A stretch of DNA of 36,633 nt, taken from positions 1 through 36,633 of the forward strand of contig CACPGB010000005.1 of the NCBI GenBank assembly GCA_902633515.1, written 5' to 3'. Shown piece by piece: positions 16,652-25,072 of the stretch. Under the pieces are notes generated by a model, which saw nothing but the letters and a program-made list of their open reading frames with translations, made no database searches and had not been told where the DNA came from. The stretch's first letter is position 1, and the number at the start of each line of letters is the position of its first letter. The stretch is from an uncultured Pelagibacteraceae bacterium (GTDB taxonomy: Bacteria; Pseudomonadota; Alphaproteobacteria; Pelagibacterales; Pelagibacteraceae). Both the position numbers and the translations under genes were made by a program.

Positions 16652-17986
16652 CTACTGTCCATATAAGAGAGTTGGTAACCAAAGTGCAATTTTTGGAAAT
16701 ATAATAATTAAAACTAATCCTATTACCTGTAGAACCATAAACTGCATCATTCCATAATAGATATCTTTAAGGTCCCATTCAGGTACAACTCCCTTTAAAA
16801 AATAAGCTGAAAGAGCTACAGGTGGTGATAACCAGGCGGTTTGTAAATTGACTGCCACAAGTATTGCAAACCAAGTTAGATTAAATTCTAAGGCTTCAAC
16901 CAAAGGTAAAATTATCGGAACAATAATCATTACAATAGGTACCCATTCTAAAGGCCAACCTAATAGAAATATCATAACCATTATCATTGCTAGAATTAAA
17001 TATCTGTTCATTTCTAAACCTAATAAAAATTCAGTTAATAGAGTTGGTGTTCCTAATCTTGCAAAAACTGCTCCAAAAAAATTTGATGCAGCAACTAGCA
17101 CCATTATTAAAGCTGTGATCTCTAATGTTTTTACTAATGCTTCTTGTAATTTTGGAAGAGTTAATTTTTTATAAGCTAAAGATAGAAGTAAAGCACCCAT
17201 AGCTCCACAACCTGCAGCTTCTGTAGGAGTTGCAAATCCAAATAAAATACTTCCTAGAGCTGCAAATACTAGTGCTGCTGGTGGAACTAATCCAAGGAAA
17301 AACTCTATCCAAACTTCTTTCATACTAGCAGTTCTCATCTCATCAGGTAAAACTGGACCGAGTTTTGGATTTATCATGCATCTAATTGTTGTGTAGCCTG
17401 CATAAAGACTTGCGAGGAGAATTCCTGGTAAAATTGCAGCTGCAAATAAATCAATCACTGGAATTTCCATTATTGGTCCCATTACAACCAACATAATACT
17501 CGGTGGAATTAGAATTCCTAGAGTACCGCCTGCCGTAATAGTACCAGCAGCAAGTCTTACATCATAACCAGACCTATTCATTGACTTAGCAGCCATAATT
17601 CCAAGAATTGTAACTGATGCACCAACGATACCTGTTGCTGCTGCAAATATTACTGAAACAAATAAAACTGCGTAATATAATGACCCCTTTACTTTTGCTA
17701 GCATCAACTGGAATGCTGAAAATAATCTTTCCATCAATCCTGCTTGTTCCATCATAATACCCATAAAAACAAAGAGTGGAACAGCCGCGAGAGTTTGTTC
17801 AGTCATTACCATTGAAAATTGAAGGGTCATTAAATAGAAAACTAATTTTCCAAATCCAAGATAACCAAATACGAAACCTAAAAATATTAAAGTGAATGAA
17901 ATTGGAAACCCGACAAATATTGCAAAAAGCATCACTCCTACTAAAATGAAACCTAAAATAGCTGGATCAATGAATTCTGCTATCAT
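16652..17986 (-). CDS. dctM: TRAP transporter large permease DctM
   Basis: DctM is the large membrane subunit that forms the elevator-type transport channel of TRAP systems. The 444-residue product has about 12 hydrophobic segments, the N-terminal VGFPISFTL block, AAATGIVGASVTILGI and the LGILIPPSIMLVV motif typical of the family. The frame extends to 18004, but I chose the ATG at 17986. It has a strong AGGAG about 8 bases upstream and overlaps the dctQ stop as ATGA. It works with DctQ and the periplasmic DctP encoded just upstream. Confidence 0.93.
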   Translation of the reverse strand: MIAEFIDPAILGFILVGVMLFAIFVGFPISFTLIFLGFVFGYLGFGKLVFYLMTLQFSMVMTEQTLAAVPLFVFMGIMMEQAGLMERLFSAFQLMLAKVKGSLYYAVLFVSVIFAAATGIVGASVTILGIMAAKSMNRSGYDVRLAAGTITAGGTLGILIPPSIMLVVMGPIMEIPVIDLFAAAILPGILLASLYAGYTTIRCMINPKLGPVLPDEMRTASMKEVWIEFFLGLVPPAALVFAALGSILFGFATPTEAAGCGAMGALLLSLAYKKLTLPKLQEALVKTLEITALIMVLVAASNFFGAVFARLGTPTLLTEFLLGLEMNRYLILAMIMVMIFLLGWPLEWVPIVMIIVPIILPLVEALEFNLTWFAILVAVNLQTAWLSPPVALSAYFLKGVVPEWDLKDIYYGMMQFMVLQVIGLVLIIIFPKIALWLPTLLYGQ

Positions 17987-18597
17987 TTTTTTTCTCCTGG
18001 CCACTCACCTTTTCTTGCTGCCCAATAGCTTTTTAGTAATTCTGAAAAACCTTGGATTAATAAAAATACAATTCCAAGTAACAAACATGTTTTAATAGGC
18101 CACATATAGGGCATCCAAGTTGTATCCATCCCTCGTTCGCCTCTTCTAATCGACTCTTCAACAAAACCTATAGTCATATAAAGAAAAACAATTAATCCCG
18201 GAAAATAAAACAGGAGATATAACCAAAAATCGATTAGCCCTTGTGTTTTAGTTTTAAAGTTTCTGTATAAAAAATCTGCTCTTATATGTACTCCTTTTGA
18301 AAGGGCATATCCTGCTCCAAGCATAAACAATGCTCCATAAAGAAAACGGCTTATATCGTAAGCCCAAATTGTTGGTGCTAAAAATAGTTTTCTTGCAAGA
18401 ACTTCATATGTCATTGCAAAAATTAGAGGCATTAAAATCCAACAGACTATATTGCCAATCTGTTTACTAAATTTATCAATATTGATAATAGATTTTGCCA
18501 TCCATGATGGCATGTCCTTGGGCATGTTTCCCGAACCACCTCGCCTTTCAGCAATCATTTCATCTGAAATATCTAGTTTTCCTGGTTCGTCTGTCAT
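17983..18597 (-). CDS. dctQ: TRAP transporter small permease DctQ
   Basis: DctQ is the four-helix small membrane subunit that pairs with DctM. Seen in the 204-residue product: four hydrophobic segments and the family block YDISRFLYGALFMLGAGYAL followed by GVHIRADFLY. An open frame runs to a TTG at 18618, but the ATG at 18597 is the better start. The first 45 residues are soluble and Gly/Met rich, longer than usual, so a start at a later methionine is possible. The upstream gap to dctP contains a 32-bp perfect palindrome. It ends in an ATGA overlap with dctM. Confidence 0.9.
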   Translation of the reverse strand: MTDEPGKLDISDEMIAERRGGSGNMPKDMPSWMAKSIINIDKFSKQIGNIVCWILMPLIFAMTYEVLARKLFLAPTIWAYDISRFLYGALFMLGAGYALSKGVHIRADFLYRNFKTKTQGLIDFWLYLLFYFPGLIVFLYMTIGFVEESIRRGERGMDTTWMPYMWPIKTCLLLGIVFLLIQGFSELLKSYWAARKGEWPGEKK

Positions 18598-18616
18598 AAA
18601 AATTTTAGTTAAAAAC

Positions 18617-18648
18617 AATTAGAGCGGATTTATAAATCCGCTCTAATT
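18617..18648 (-). promoter_or_regulatory. Perfect 32-bp palindrome between dctP and dctQ (attenuator or mRNA-stabilising hairpin)
   Basis: AATTAGAGCGGATTTA is followed immediately by its exact reverse complement. As RNA it forms a 14-bp stem with a 4-nt loop, with a GC-rich middle that stands out here. On the transcribed (minus) strand it is followed by GTTTTTAAC, a short T-run. It begins 20 bases after the dctP stop. Hairpins after a binding-protein gene commonly protect its mRNA and lower downstream permease levels; that role is inferred. Confidence 0.8.
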
Positions 18649-18668
18649 AAATCAAGATTGATTACTGA

Positions 18669-19763
18669 TTACTTTAATGTTGCTGCGTGAGCCATTCCTA
18701 GCTTCGCATTAGACATTTGAGAACCACTCCAGAAAGGAACAGCAACATCAGCAAAATTTTTCATTGAAGTATAAACTTCATTAAAAAATGCATTTTTCTT
18801 CGCATTTTTATTCAATGTAGCTTTTGCAGCTGCCATATATTCTACGAAGTAGTCAGAAGGAGTATCTTCTAGTTTTACACCATGAACTTCGGTAAGCTCT
18901 TTTAGAGCTTTTCCATTTTCATAGATTCTGTAGCTTAAAGATTTTGCTAATGAAGCATTAGCAGCAACTTCAAGAGACTTCTTCTCATGAGCGCTCATAG
19001 CATTGTAAGTTTTTCCAGTAATATAAAAGTCAGCATTTACGACTACTTGGTGTAAACCTTGTAGGTAGTAGTGCTTTAAAACTTTTTGGAAACCAAATGT
19101 TAAGTCTGGTTTTGGACAACACCACTCAGCAGCATCGATAGTTCCCGCCTCAAGAGCTGGTAAAATGTCTCCACCACCCATTGCAACTGATGCTATACCA
19201 ATGTCTTTGTAAGTCTGTCCAGGAATTCCTGGGGGTGTTCTGAATTTATATTTTCTAAAATCAGCCATATCTTTAATTGGTTTTGGAAACCACCCTAAAG
19301 CTTCTGGTCCAACTGGTTGTAACATAAATCCTTTAATATCTCTTCCCATTTCTTTCCAAAGTTGGTCGTATAATTCTTTACCACCACCATATTGGAACCA
19401 TGATAGGAATGCGATATTGTCAATACCTACTCCACCACCAGCTACTGGCGAACCAAATAACATAGCAGCAGGGTGATCACCTGACCAATAGTGTGTCCAT
19501 GCAAATCCACAATCAATTAATCCTTTATCAACTGCGTCTAGAGTTTCTTTTACTCCAACAACTGCACCGGCAGGTAATATCTCAAATTTTAACGATCCAC
19601 TCGTTAATTCAGTTACTGTATCAGTAAAGTCCTTTAACATTTTCACTTCATCAGCTTTAGTGTTAAGAACAGTCTGACATTTAAGTGTCTTTGCAGCGTT
19701 AGCACTAGACGTAAATCCAATTACTAAAATTGATGCAAAAAACATTGAAATGATTTTTTTCAT
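18669..19763 (-). CDS. dctP: TRAP transporter periplasmic substrate-binding protein DctP
   Basis: The 364-residue extracytoplasmic binding protein of the TRAP system. A signal peptide ends at SSANA (residues 20-24). The block KYKFRTPPGIPGQTYKDIG contains the DctP-family arginine that binds a carboxylate, and ALEAGTIDAAEWCCPKPDLTFGF resembles the TakP and mannitol/chloroaromatic subgroup, often 2-oxo-acid binders. An AGAGGA ribosome binding site precedes the ATG. The gene opens the TRAP operon, divergent from the GMC oxidoreductase gene across 131 bases. A carboxylated substrate is likely; the specific one is not known. Confidence 0.93.
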   Translation of the reverse strand: MKKIISMFFASILVIGFTSSANAAKTLKCQTVLNTKADEVKMLKDFTDTVTELTSGSLKFEILPAGAVVGVKETLDAVDKGLIDCGFAWTHYWSGDHPAAMLFGSPVAGGGVGIDNIAFLSWFQYGGGKELYDQLWKEMGRDIKGFMLQPVGPEALGWFPKPIKDMADFRKYKFRTPPGIPGQTYKDIGIASVAMGGGDILPALEAGTIDAAEWCCPKPDLTFGFQKVLKHYYLQGLHQVVVNADFYITGKTYNAMSAHEKKSLEVAANASLAKSLSYRIYENGKALKELTEVHGVKLEDTPSDYFVEYMAAAKATLNKNAKKNAFFNEVYTSMKNFADVAVPFWSGSQMSNAKLGMAHAATLK

Positions 19764-19778
19764 TATTTTCCTCTTCTA

Positions 19779-19790
19779 GTTAAATTTAAC
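19779..19790. promoter_or_regulatory. 12-bp palindrome just upstream of dctP
   Basis: GTTAAATTTAAC is a perfect palindrome 16 bases before the dctP start and next to its ribosome binding site. It could be an operator for the TRAP operon. A second imperfect dyad, ATCAG/CTGAT, lies further upstream in the same divergent gap. Both may be chance in A+T-rich DNA. Confidence 0.25.
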
Positions 19791-19894
19791 AAATTAATTC
19801 AATCAGAAAAACAATCCTGATACAAGTGACAATTGATTAATATAAGTGTAAAGATGATTTAATAATAAAAATTAAAAAAACTATTCAACTTGAG

Positions 19895-21490
19895 ATGGAA
19901 AAATTTGATTTTATAATTGTTGGTGCTGGATCAGCAGGATGTGTGCTTGCCAACAGACTTTCTGAAAATCCCAAACACAAAGTTATGTTAATTGAAGCTG
20001 GAGGAAAAGACAATTATCCATGGATCCACATACCCGTTGGATATTTTAAAACTATGCACAATCCCTCAGTTGACTGGTGTTATAAAACTGAACCAGATGA
20101 GACAATGAATAATCGCTCAATTCGTTATCCAAGAGGAAAAACTTTAGGTGGTAGTTCTGCTATAAATGGTTTGTTGTATATCAGGGGACAAAGTAGGGAT
20201 TATGATGTTTGGCGTCAATTAGGTAATACCGGGTGGGGCTGGGAAGATGTCCTTCCGTATTTTATCAAAGCCGAAAATCAAGAGCGAGGCAAAGATCAAT
20301 TTCATGGTGTTGGTGGACCTTTATCTGTCTCTGACCAAAGAATTCAGCTTCCATTATTAAATGAATTTCAAAATGCTGCTGAAGAGTTTGGAATTCCAAA
20401 AACTAAAGACTTTAACACTGGGGACAATCATGGCTGTGGTTATTTTCAAGTTACTGAAAAAGATGGTTTTAGGTGTAGTACTGCTGTTGGATATTTAAAT
20501 CCAATTAAAAGTAGAAATAATCTTAAGATTGTCACCAATGCTCATGTAAAGAAAATAAACTTTGAAAATAAAACTGCAAAAAGCGTTGAATACTGGCAAG
20601 AAAATGAACTTAAAAAAGTATCAGCAAATAAAGAAATTATACTTTCATCGGGATCGATTGGTTCACCTCAAATTTTACAAACATCTGGGATTGGTAATTC
20701 GGAAAAACTGAAAGATTTGGGTATAGATGTAGTTCGTGATTTAAAGGGTGTTGGAGAAAATCTTCAGGATCATCTCATGTTTAGGCCAATCTACAAAGTT
20801 CATGGACTTAAATCATTAAATAAAAAAATTAATAGTTTATTTGGTAAATTATTGATTGGACTTGAATATGTTTTTAATCGAAGTGGTCCAATGACAATGG
20901 GTGCGAGTCAAATGTGTATGTTTGCTAAAAGTGACTCATCTTTAGAACTTCCAGATCTTCAATGGCATGTACAACCTATGAGTATGGACACTTTAGGTGC
21001 AACAAAAAATCATGACTTTCATGCATTTACTCCTACAGTGTCTAATATAAGACCTACTAGTAGAGGCTATGTAAACATTATAAATAAAGACTCTAGAATT
21101 TATGCTAAAGTTAAACTCAATTATCTATCAACTGATCACGATCGTATGGTTGCTGCAAAAGGTTTAAAACTTACAAGAAAAATTGTAATGGAATCTGAAA
21201 CATTTAAAAAGTTTAAACCAGAAGAATATAGACCTGGTATTAATATTAATGATGATGAAGAACTTGTAAAAGCTGGTTCAGAATTTACTCAAACCATTTT
21301 TCATCCTGTAGGTACTTGTAAAATGGGACAAGATGAAATGGCAGTGGTTGATGAAACGCTTAGAGTTAAGGGTATAAATAATCTAAGAGTAATTGATGCA
21401 TCTATCATGCCAAATATAACTTCAGGTAATACGAATGCTCCTACAATAATGATTGCAGAAAAAGGTGCTGATATGATACTTAGAAATTAA
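19895..21490 (+). CDS. GMC family FAD-dependent alcohol/choline dehydrogenase
   Basis: A 531-residue glucose-methanol-choline oxidoreductase. The N-terminal FAD motif is FIIVGAGSAGCVLANRLSE (5-23). The GMC signature RYPRGKTLGGSSAINGLLY is near 78-96, and the second signature SSGSIGSPQILQTSGIG is near 251-267. The C-terminal active site FHPVGTCKMG and NTNAPTIMIAEKGAD carry the catalytic His-Asn pair. Related proteins are labelled BetA or alcohol dehydrogenase; without a betaine aldehyde dehydrogenase beside it I do not assign choline as substrate. Its stop overlaps the terC-like start as TAATG. It is divergent from the TRAP operon, whose ligand could be a related alcohol or acid. Confidence 0.9.
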   Translation: MEKFDFIIVGAGSAGCVLANRLSENPKHKVMLIEAGGKDNYPWIHIPVGYFKTMHNPSVDWCYKTEPDETMNNRSIRYPRGKTLGGSSAINGLLYIRGQSRDYDVWRQLGNTGWGWEDVLPYFIKAENQERGKDQFHGVGGPLSVSDQRIQLPLLNEFQNAAEEFGIPKTKDFNTGDNHGCGYFQVTEKDGFRCSTAVGYLNPIKSRNNLKIVTNAHVKKINFENKTAKSVEYWQENELKKVSANKEIILSSGSIGSPQILQTSGIGNSEKLKDLGIDVVRDLKGVGENLQDHLMFRPIYKVHGLKSLNKKINSLFGKLLIGLEYVFNRSGPMTMGASQMCMFAKSDSSLELPDLQWHVQPMSMDTLGATKNHDFHAFTPTVSNIRPTSRGYVNIINKDSRIYAKVKLNYLSTDHDRMVAAKGLKLTRKIVMESETFKKFKPEEYRPGININDDEELVKAGSEFTQTIFHPVGTCKMGQDEMAVVDETLRVKGINNLRVIDASIMPNITSGNTNAPTIMIAEKGADMILRN

Positions 21491-22083
21491 TGTTCACTGA
21501 TTTAATTTCTCCAGAACAAATTACAATTTTAACACAAATTATATTAATTGATCTTGTTTTAGCTGGAGACAATGCAATCATAATTGGGATGGTCGCATCA
21601 AAATTTCCCACTGAACAAAGAAAAAAAATTATTTTTTGGGGCATAGGTGGTGCTGTTGTCTTAAGGATAATTTTAACTTTATTAACTGCTTACTTATTGC
21701 AAATAACTGGTTTAAGATTGATTGGGGGTCTTCTTCTACTCTATATAGTATACAAGCTTTATGTAGATGTTGTGAAGGGATCTAATCACGATAGTGATAT
21801 AAAAGTAGACAATTCAAGTTTCTTAAAAGCTATTTGGACAATTTTATTAGCTGATTTTACAATGAGCTTGGACAATGTTTTGGGTGTTGCTGGAGCAGCT
21901 GGAGATCATTATTATTTACTAATTTTTGGTCTAGTTTTATCAATTGTTTTGATGGCTACTGCCGCAACATTAATTTCTAATTGGATAAAGAAATACAAGT
22001 GGATTGCTTGGGCTGGTTTAATAGCTATTCTAATTGTTGCTATTGAGTTGATTTACACGGATATTAAAATATTATTTTTATAA
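21490..22083 (+). CDS. TerC/YjbE family membrane protein
   Basis: A 197-residue integral membrane protein of the TerC family, several members of which export manganese. Seen: the family motif LIDLVLAGDNAIIIGMVAS (17-35) with the acidic residues that bind metal, and the repeat LLADFTMSLDNVLGVAG in the second half (about 120-136). Six to seven helices are predicted by eye. It is joined at both ends by one-base overlaps (TAATG) to the GMC gene and the SDR gene, which indicates translational coupling. There is no obvious functional link with those enzymes. Confidence 0.88.
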   Translation: MFTDLISPEQITILTQIILIDLVLAGDNAIIIGMVASKFPTEQRKKIIFWGIGGAVVLRIILTLLTAYLLQITGLRLIGGLLLLYIVYKLYVDVVKGSNHDSDIKVDNSSFLKAIWTILLADFTMSLDNVLGVAGAAGDHYYLLIFGLVLSIVLMATAATLISNWIKKYKWIAWAGLIAILIVAIELIYTDIKILFL

Positions 22084-22850
22084 TGTTCTTAAAAAATTAT
22101 AACTTTAAAAATAAGACAGCAATCGTAACTGGTGCGGGCAAAGGTATTGGTAGAGCTTGCGCTTTAGCTTTGGCAGAAGCAGGAGCAAATTTAATAATTG
22201 TTAGTAGAACCAAAAAAGATTTAGATGAGGTTTCAAAGAAAATAAAAAAGTTTAAAACAAAGTGTAAATCCTATGTTTGTGACATTACGAATTATAATGA
22301 TATTAAAGAAATTATTAACAAACAAGCCAAAATAGATATTCTAATAAACAATGCTGGAAATAATAGACCAGCACATTTCACAAAAGTAAAAACCAAAGAT
22401 ATGGAATATATGGTTAAGATAAATACAATTGCCACTTTCAATCTTGCACATCTATGTGCACTAAAAATGATAAAAGCAAAAAATAGAAAAAAAACAGGTG
22501 GTGCTATTGTTAATATGTCATCACAAATGGGTCATGTAGGTGGGCCAATAAGAAGTGTTTATAACATGAATAAATTTGGTTTAGAGGGTTTAACAAAAGG
22601 AATGTCTATAGATCTTGCAAAATATAATATTAGAGTGAATACTGTTTGCCCAACATTTGTTGTTACTCCTATGACAAAGAAGTTTTTAAAAGACAAAAAA
22701 TTTAAAAGAGAGATGCTGAATAATATTCCTCTTGGAAGATTTGCTGAATTATCTGAAGTAGCGTCTGCTGTGGTATTTCTAGTTTCTGATGCAGCATCAA
22801 TGATAACAGGCACTTCTTTATTGGTTGATGGTGGATGGACTGCAAAATAA
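22083..22850 (+). CDS. SDR family oxidoreductase
   Basis: A 255-residue classical SDR. Seen: TGAGKGIGRACALALAEAGA (residues 17-36) as the nucleotide-binding loop, NNAGNNRP (around 90), the catalytic Ser in VNMSSQMG, and Tyr and Lys in YNMNKFG, where the fold's Y-x3-K is kept. The C-terminal VSDAASMITGTSLLVDGGWTA is typical. An arginine in the second strand region (VSRTKKD) favours NADP(H). It is coupled to terC by TAATG and overlaps the M23 gene by 16 bases. It may act with the GMC enzyme on sugars or polyols; that is inference. Confidence 0.87.
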   Translation: MFLKNYNFKNKTAIVTGAGKGIGRACALALAEAGANLIIVSRTKKDLDEVSKKIKKFKTKCKSYVCDITNYNDIKEIINKQAKIDILINNAGNNRPAHFTKVKTKDMEYMVKINTIATFNLAHLCALKMIKAKNRKKTGGAIVNMSSQMGHVGGPIRSVYNMNKFGLEGLTKGMSIDLAKYNIRVNTVCPTFVVTPMTKKFLKDKKFKREMLNNIPLGRFAELSEVASAVVFLVSDAASMITGTSLLVDGGWTAK

Positions 22851-23638
22851 TATCTAGATTTTTATTTGTAATAATTTTTTTTACTACAACTAAGCTAAAT
22901 GCTGTTGAGTTTAAGGGAAAATTTTTACAAGGACATTTCATAATTGGTTTAACTGACCCATCAGCTAAAATTATTATTGGCAAAAAAGAGGTAAAAGTAT
23001 CAAAAGAAGGTTATTTTGTTTTTGGAATTGATAGAGATAGAAAATTTGATTTAGTTATAACAAAAATTCAGGACGGACAAAAAGATAAAATCACTAAAAA
23101 AATTCTTAAGAGAAAATATAATATCCAAAGAATAGATGGTTTAGAGGAAAGTAAAGTCACCCCACCCGAGTCAGTTTATAAAAGAATTAAAGAAGAAAAT
23201 AACAAGATCGGTGAGGCAAGAGCAATTAACTCAGATTTATCTTTTTTCAAAAATCAATTTATTATGCCTGTTGAAGGTATCATTAGTGGTGTTTATGGAA
23301 GCCAAAGAATTTTAAATGGTAAACCTAAATGGCCTCATTACGGAATCGACATTGCAGCTAAACAAGGAACTATGATAAGATCATCAGGATCTGGTATTGT
23401 TACTATGGCAGAAGATGATCTTTATTATACGGGAGGAACAATTATTATGGATCACGGTCATGGTATCTCAACTATTTATTCACACCTTGAAAATGTGATG
23501 GTGTCTGTTGGTGATAAAATTAATCAAGGAGACATTATTGGAACAGTTGGTTCAACTGGAAGATCAACTGGCCCACATCTGGATTTTAGAGTCAATTGGT
23601 TTCAGACTAGACTGGATCCATTAACAATTATAAATTAA
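22835..23638 (+). CDS. Exported M23-type peptidase, HxD variant
   Basis: A 267-residue murein-type endopeptidase. A signal peptide (hydrophobic 8-18) ends near LNA at 21-23. A beta-rich N-terminal domain precedes the LytM-type domain (about 145-265). Zinc ligands H168 and D172 are in HYGIDIA and the active-site H217 in YSHLENV, but the usual HxH reads H248-L-D250, so the third zinc ligand is Asp instead of His. This GPHLD variant is, as I recall, common in a proteobacterial subgroup, so activity is possible but not certain. The start overlaps the SDR gene by 16 bases. Role: cell-wall hydrolysis or its regulation. Confidence 0.88.
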   Translation: MDCKIISRFLFVIIFFTTTKLNAVEFKGKFLQGHFIIGLTDPSAKIIIGKKEVKVSKEGYFVFGIDRDRKFDLVITKIQDGQKDKITKKILKRKYNIQRIDGLEESKVTPPESVYKRIKEENNKIGEARAINSDLSFFKNQFIMPVEGIISGVYGSQRILNGKPKWPHYGIDIAAKQGTMIRSSGSGIVTMAEDDLYYTGGTIIMDHGHGISTIYSHLENVMVSVGDKINQGDIIGTVGSTGRSTGPHLDFRVNWFQTRLDPLTIIN

Positions 23639-23641
23639 AGA

Positions 23642-24577
23642 ATGAAAAAAATTTTTTTAATTTTTATCCTTAGCTTGAGTTTTACAAATTTTATATTTAT
23701 TAAAGTTTTAGCCAAGTCCTACAAAATTAATGATGTTATTGAAAATAGTTTTTCAGTAAGTAAAAATTTTGGAATAGATTTACCGAAGGGCGAATGGATT
23801 CTTGTAGAAAAATATTATCGTGATTACTATGATCTTAGATTTAAATCATACACATTAGCAAGATTAGAAAAAAATAGATTGGTTGAGTCAATAGAAATAG
23901 GAAGAGTACATACTGCTGCAGTATACGAGTGGGCTGTAAACTCGGCTTTACAAGAAATACTATTTAAAGATAAATATGATGGATGTTATGAAAGACCAGA
24001 ATATTCAATTTTAAGGTTTTATACTAAAGGAAATACTCATAATTGTTTCTGGGTAAGACATATTGATGTTTATTCAGAAATATTTACTCCCGAAGATCCA
24101 GATCAAAAAAATACTTCTAGAAAGGCACGTAGATGGATAAAAGAAAACCAGATTCAGTTACCAGAAATTATGTTATTGAGCGAACATTCCTACTTTTCTA
24201 GATTAAAAGCGGGATATTGGTATACTTTAACATATGGAATTGATCCTAAAATACTCGGTGCTCCTAAAAATAAGTTTAGGACTGAAAAAAGCTCAGAATA
24301 TCACAAATATAACATTGAAAATTATCCAAAGCACAAAAAAATTATGAATACGTGGGCATCTATTTCAGCAAAAAGACATAAAGATTTTGAAAAAATCATT
24401 AATATTATTGATAGACATAAACTAGAATTAGATGATCTGTTTTTAAACGAGAATATTGAAAATGAAAAAAATTCAAATGATATTTCAAGCCAGATACAAA
24501 AATTGTATGACTTATATAAAAATGGTATACTTTCAAAAGATGAATTTGACAAAGCAAAAAAGAAACTCTTAAACTAA
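23642..24577 (+). CDS. Exported hypothetical protein with C-terminal SHOCT domain
   Basis: A 311-residue protein with a signal peptide (about 1-25, ending near VLA). The middle shows no family that I recognise but is rich in Tyr, Trp and Arg. Cys pairs in DGCYERP and HNCFWVRH could form a disulfide. The last 30 residues (about 282-311) form a short SHOCT-type helical domain ending YKNGILSKDEFDKAKKKLL. SHOCT domains are usually C-terminal oligomerisation modules. It starts 3 bases after the M23 gene and may work in the same envelope process. Confidence 0.75.
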   Translation: MKKIFLIFILSLSFTNFIFIKVLAKSYKINDVIENSFSVSKNFGIDLPKGEWILVEKYYRDYYDLRFKSYTLARLEKNRLVESIEIGRVHTAAVYEWAVNSALQEILFKDKYDGCYERPEYSILRFYTKGNTHNCFWVRHIDVYSEIFTPEDPDQKNTSRKARRWIKENQIQLPEIMLLSEHSYFSRLKAGYWYTLTYGIDPKILGAPKNKFRTEKSSEYHKYNIENYPKHKKIMNTWASISAKRHKDFEKIINIIDRHKLELDDLFLNENIENEKNSNDISSQIQKLYDLYKNGILSKDEFDKAKKKLLN

Positions 24578-24580
24578 ATC

Positions 24581-24703
24581 ATGAAAACTTTAATACTATT
24601 AACTTTAGTAATTGTTATTGGTTGGGTATTATTTAGACCCATTACTCAAAAAGAGCTTGATAGATATAATAATAAAAAAAATAGACCAAATTTAGATTTG
24701 TAA
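24581..24703 (+). CDS. 40-aa single-span membrane peptide
   Basis: Not recognised. ATG 24581 is 3 bases after the SHOCT gene stop. The product begins MKTLILLTLVIVIGWVLF, one transmembrane segment, followed by a charged tail (RPITQKELDRYNNKKNRP) and NLDL. The layout is like that of the 39-aa peptide after lon: short N-terminal helix, then RP and a polar tail. Likely the last gene of the 19.9-24.7 kb operon. Function unknown. Confidence 0.55.
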   Translation: MKTLILLTLVIVIGWVLFRPITQKELDRYNNKKNRPNLDL

Positions 24704-24712
24704 TAAAATCAA

Positions 24713-24739
24713 TTGCATTACATTCGTTTTAATTATAGA
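24713..24739 (+). promoter_or_regulatory. Candidate promoter for the 63-aa gene
   Basis: TTGCAT (24713-24718) and TATAGA (24734-24739) are 15 bases apart on the plus strand, with a start expected near 24745. This would give an 80-nt leader before the ATG at 24825. Confidence 0.4.
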
Positions 24740-24744
24740 TTCTC

Positions 24745-24824
24745 ACTACCATATCTCATGGTGAAAAAGAGGCCGATATCGCATCGGTTAAAAGCGAGTT
24801 TTGGAAAACTAACAAGGAGAGTGT
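24745..24824 (+). promoter_or_regulatory. Hairpin-rich leader before the 63-aa gene
   Basis: Three consecutive inverted repeats can be read: ACCAT-ATCTC-ATGGT (about 24748-24762), CCGAT-ATCGC-ATCGG (24773-24787) and AGTTTT-GG-AAAACT (about 24797-24810). A clean AAGGAG ribosome binding site follows 7-8 bases before the ATG. The middle stem is GC-rich against an A+T background. It may be a structured regulatory leader; I cannot match it to a named riboswitch class. Confidence 0.4.
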
Positions 24825-25016
24825 ATGAAAAGAATGCACAGAATACTAAGTTTGTTTAGCCGAGGCTCAAAAAATGCAAGGCTAAATGAACTTATGTTTC
24901 GAAATGCAAAAACTGTAAATGCTAACGACAATGGCACAAGTGGTTATTTAGTAAAGTCAGGAAAAAATAGCGGAAAAATCCTGGGACATATAAGAAGTCG
25001 GTCTAAAGTTATTTAA
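24825..25016 (+). CDS. 63-aa basic hypothetical protein
   Basis: Not recognised. The product starts MKRMHRILSLFSRGSKNARL and is strongly basic (many Arg and Lys, few acidic residues). The C-terminal half, GYLVKSGKNSGKILGHIRSR, has a repeated SGK. There is no signal peptide or membrane segment. The ribosome binding site AAGGAG is one of the best in this window, and a hairpin-rich leader precedes it, so it is probably expressed. It stands alone on the plus strand at the left border of the GIY-YIG region. It could be RNA- or DNA-binding; that rests on charge only. Confidence 0.6.
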   Translation: MKRMHRILSLFSRGSKNARLNELMFRNAKTVNANDNGTSGYLVKSGKNSGKILGHIRSRSKVI

Positions 25017-25072
25017 GTTCATTGGGGTATGGGGTAACAACAAAATAGTACTTAAAAAAAAAGGAGTTATTA

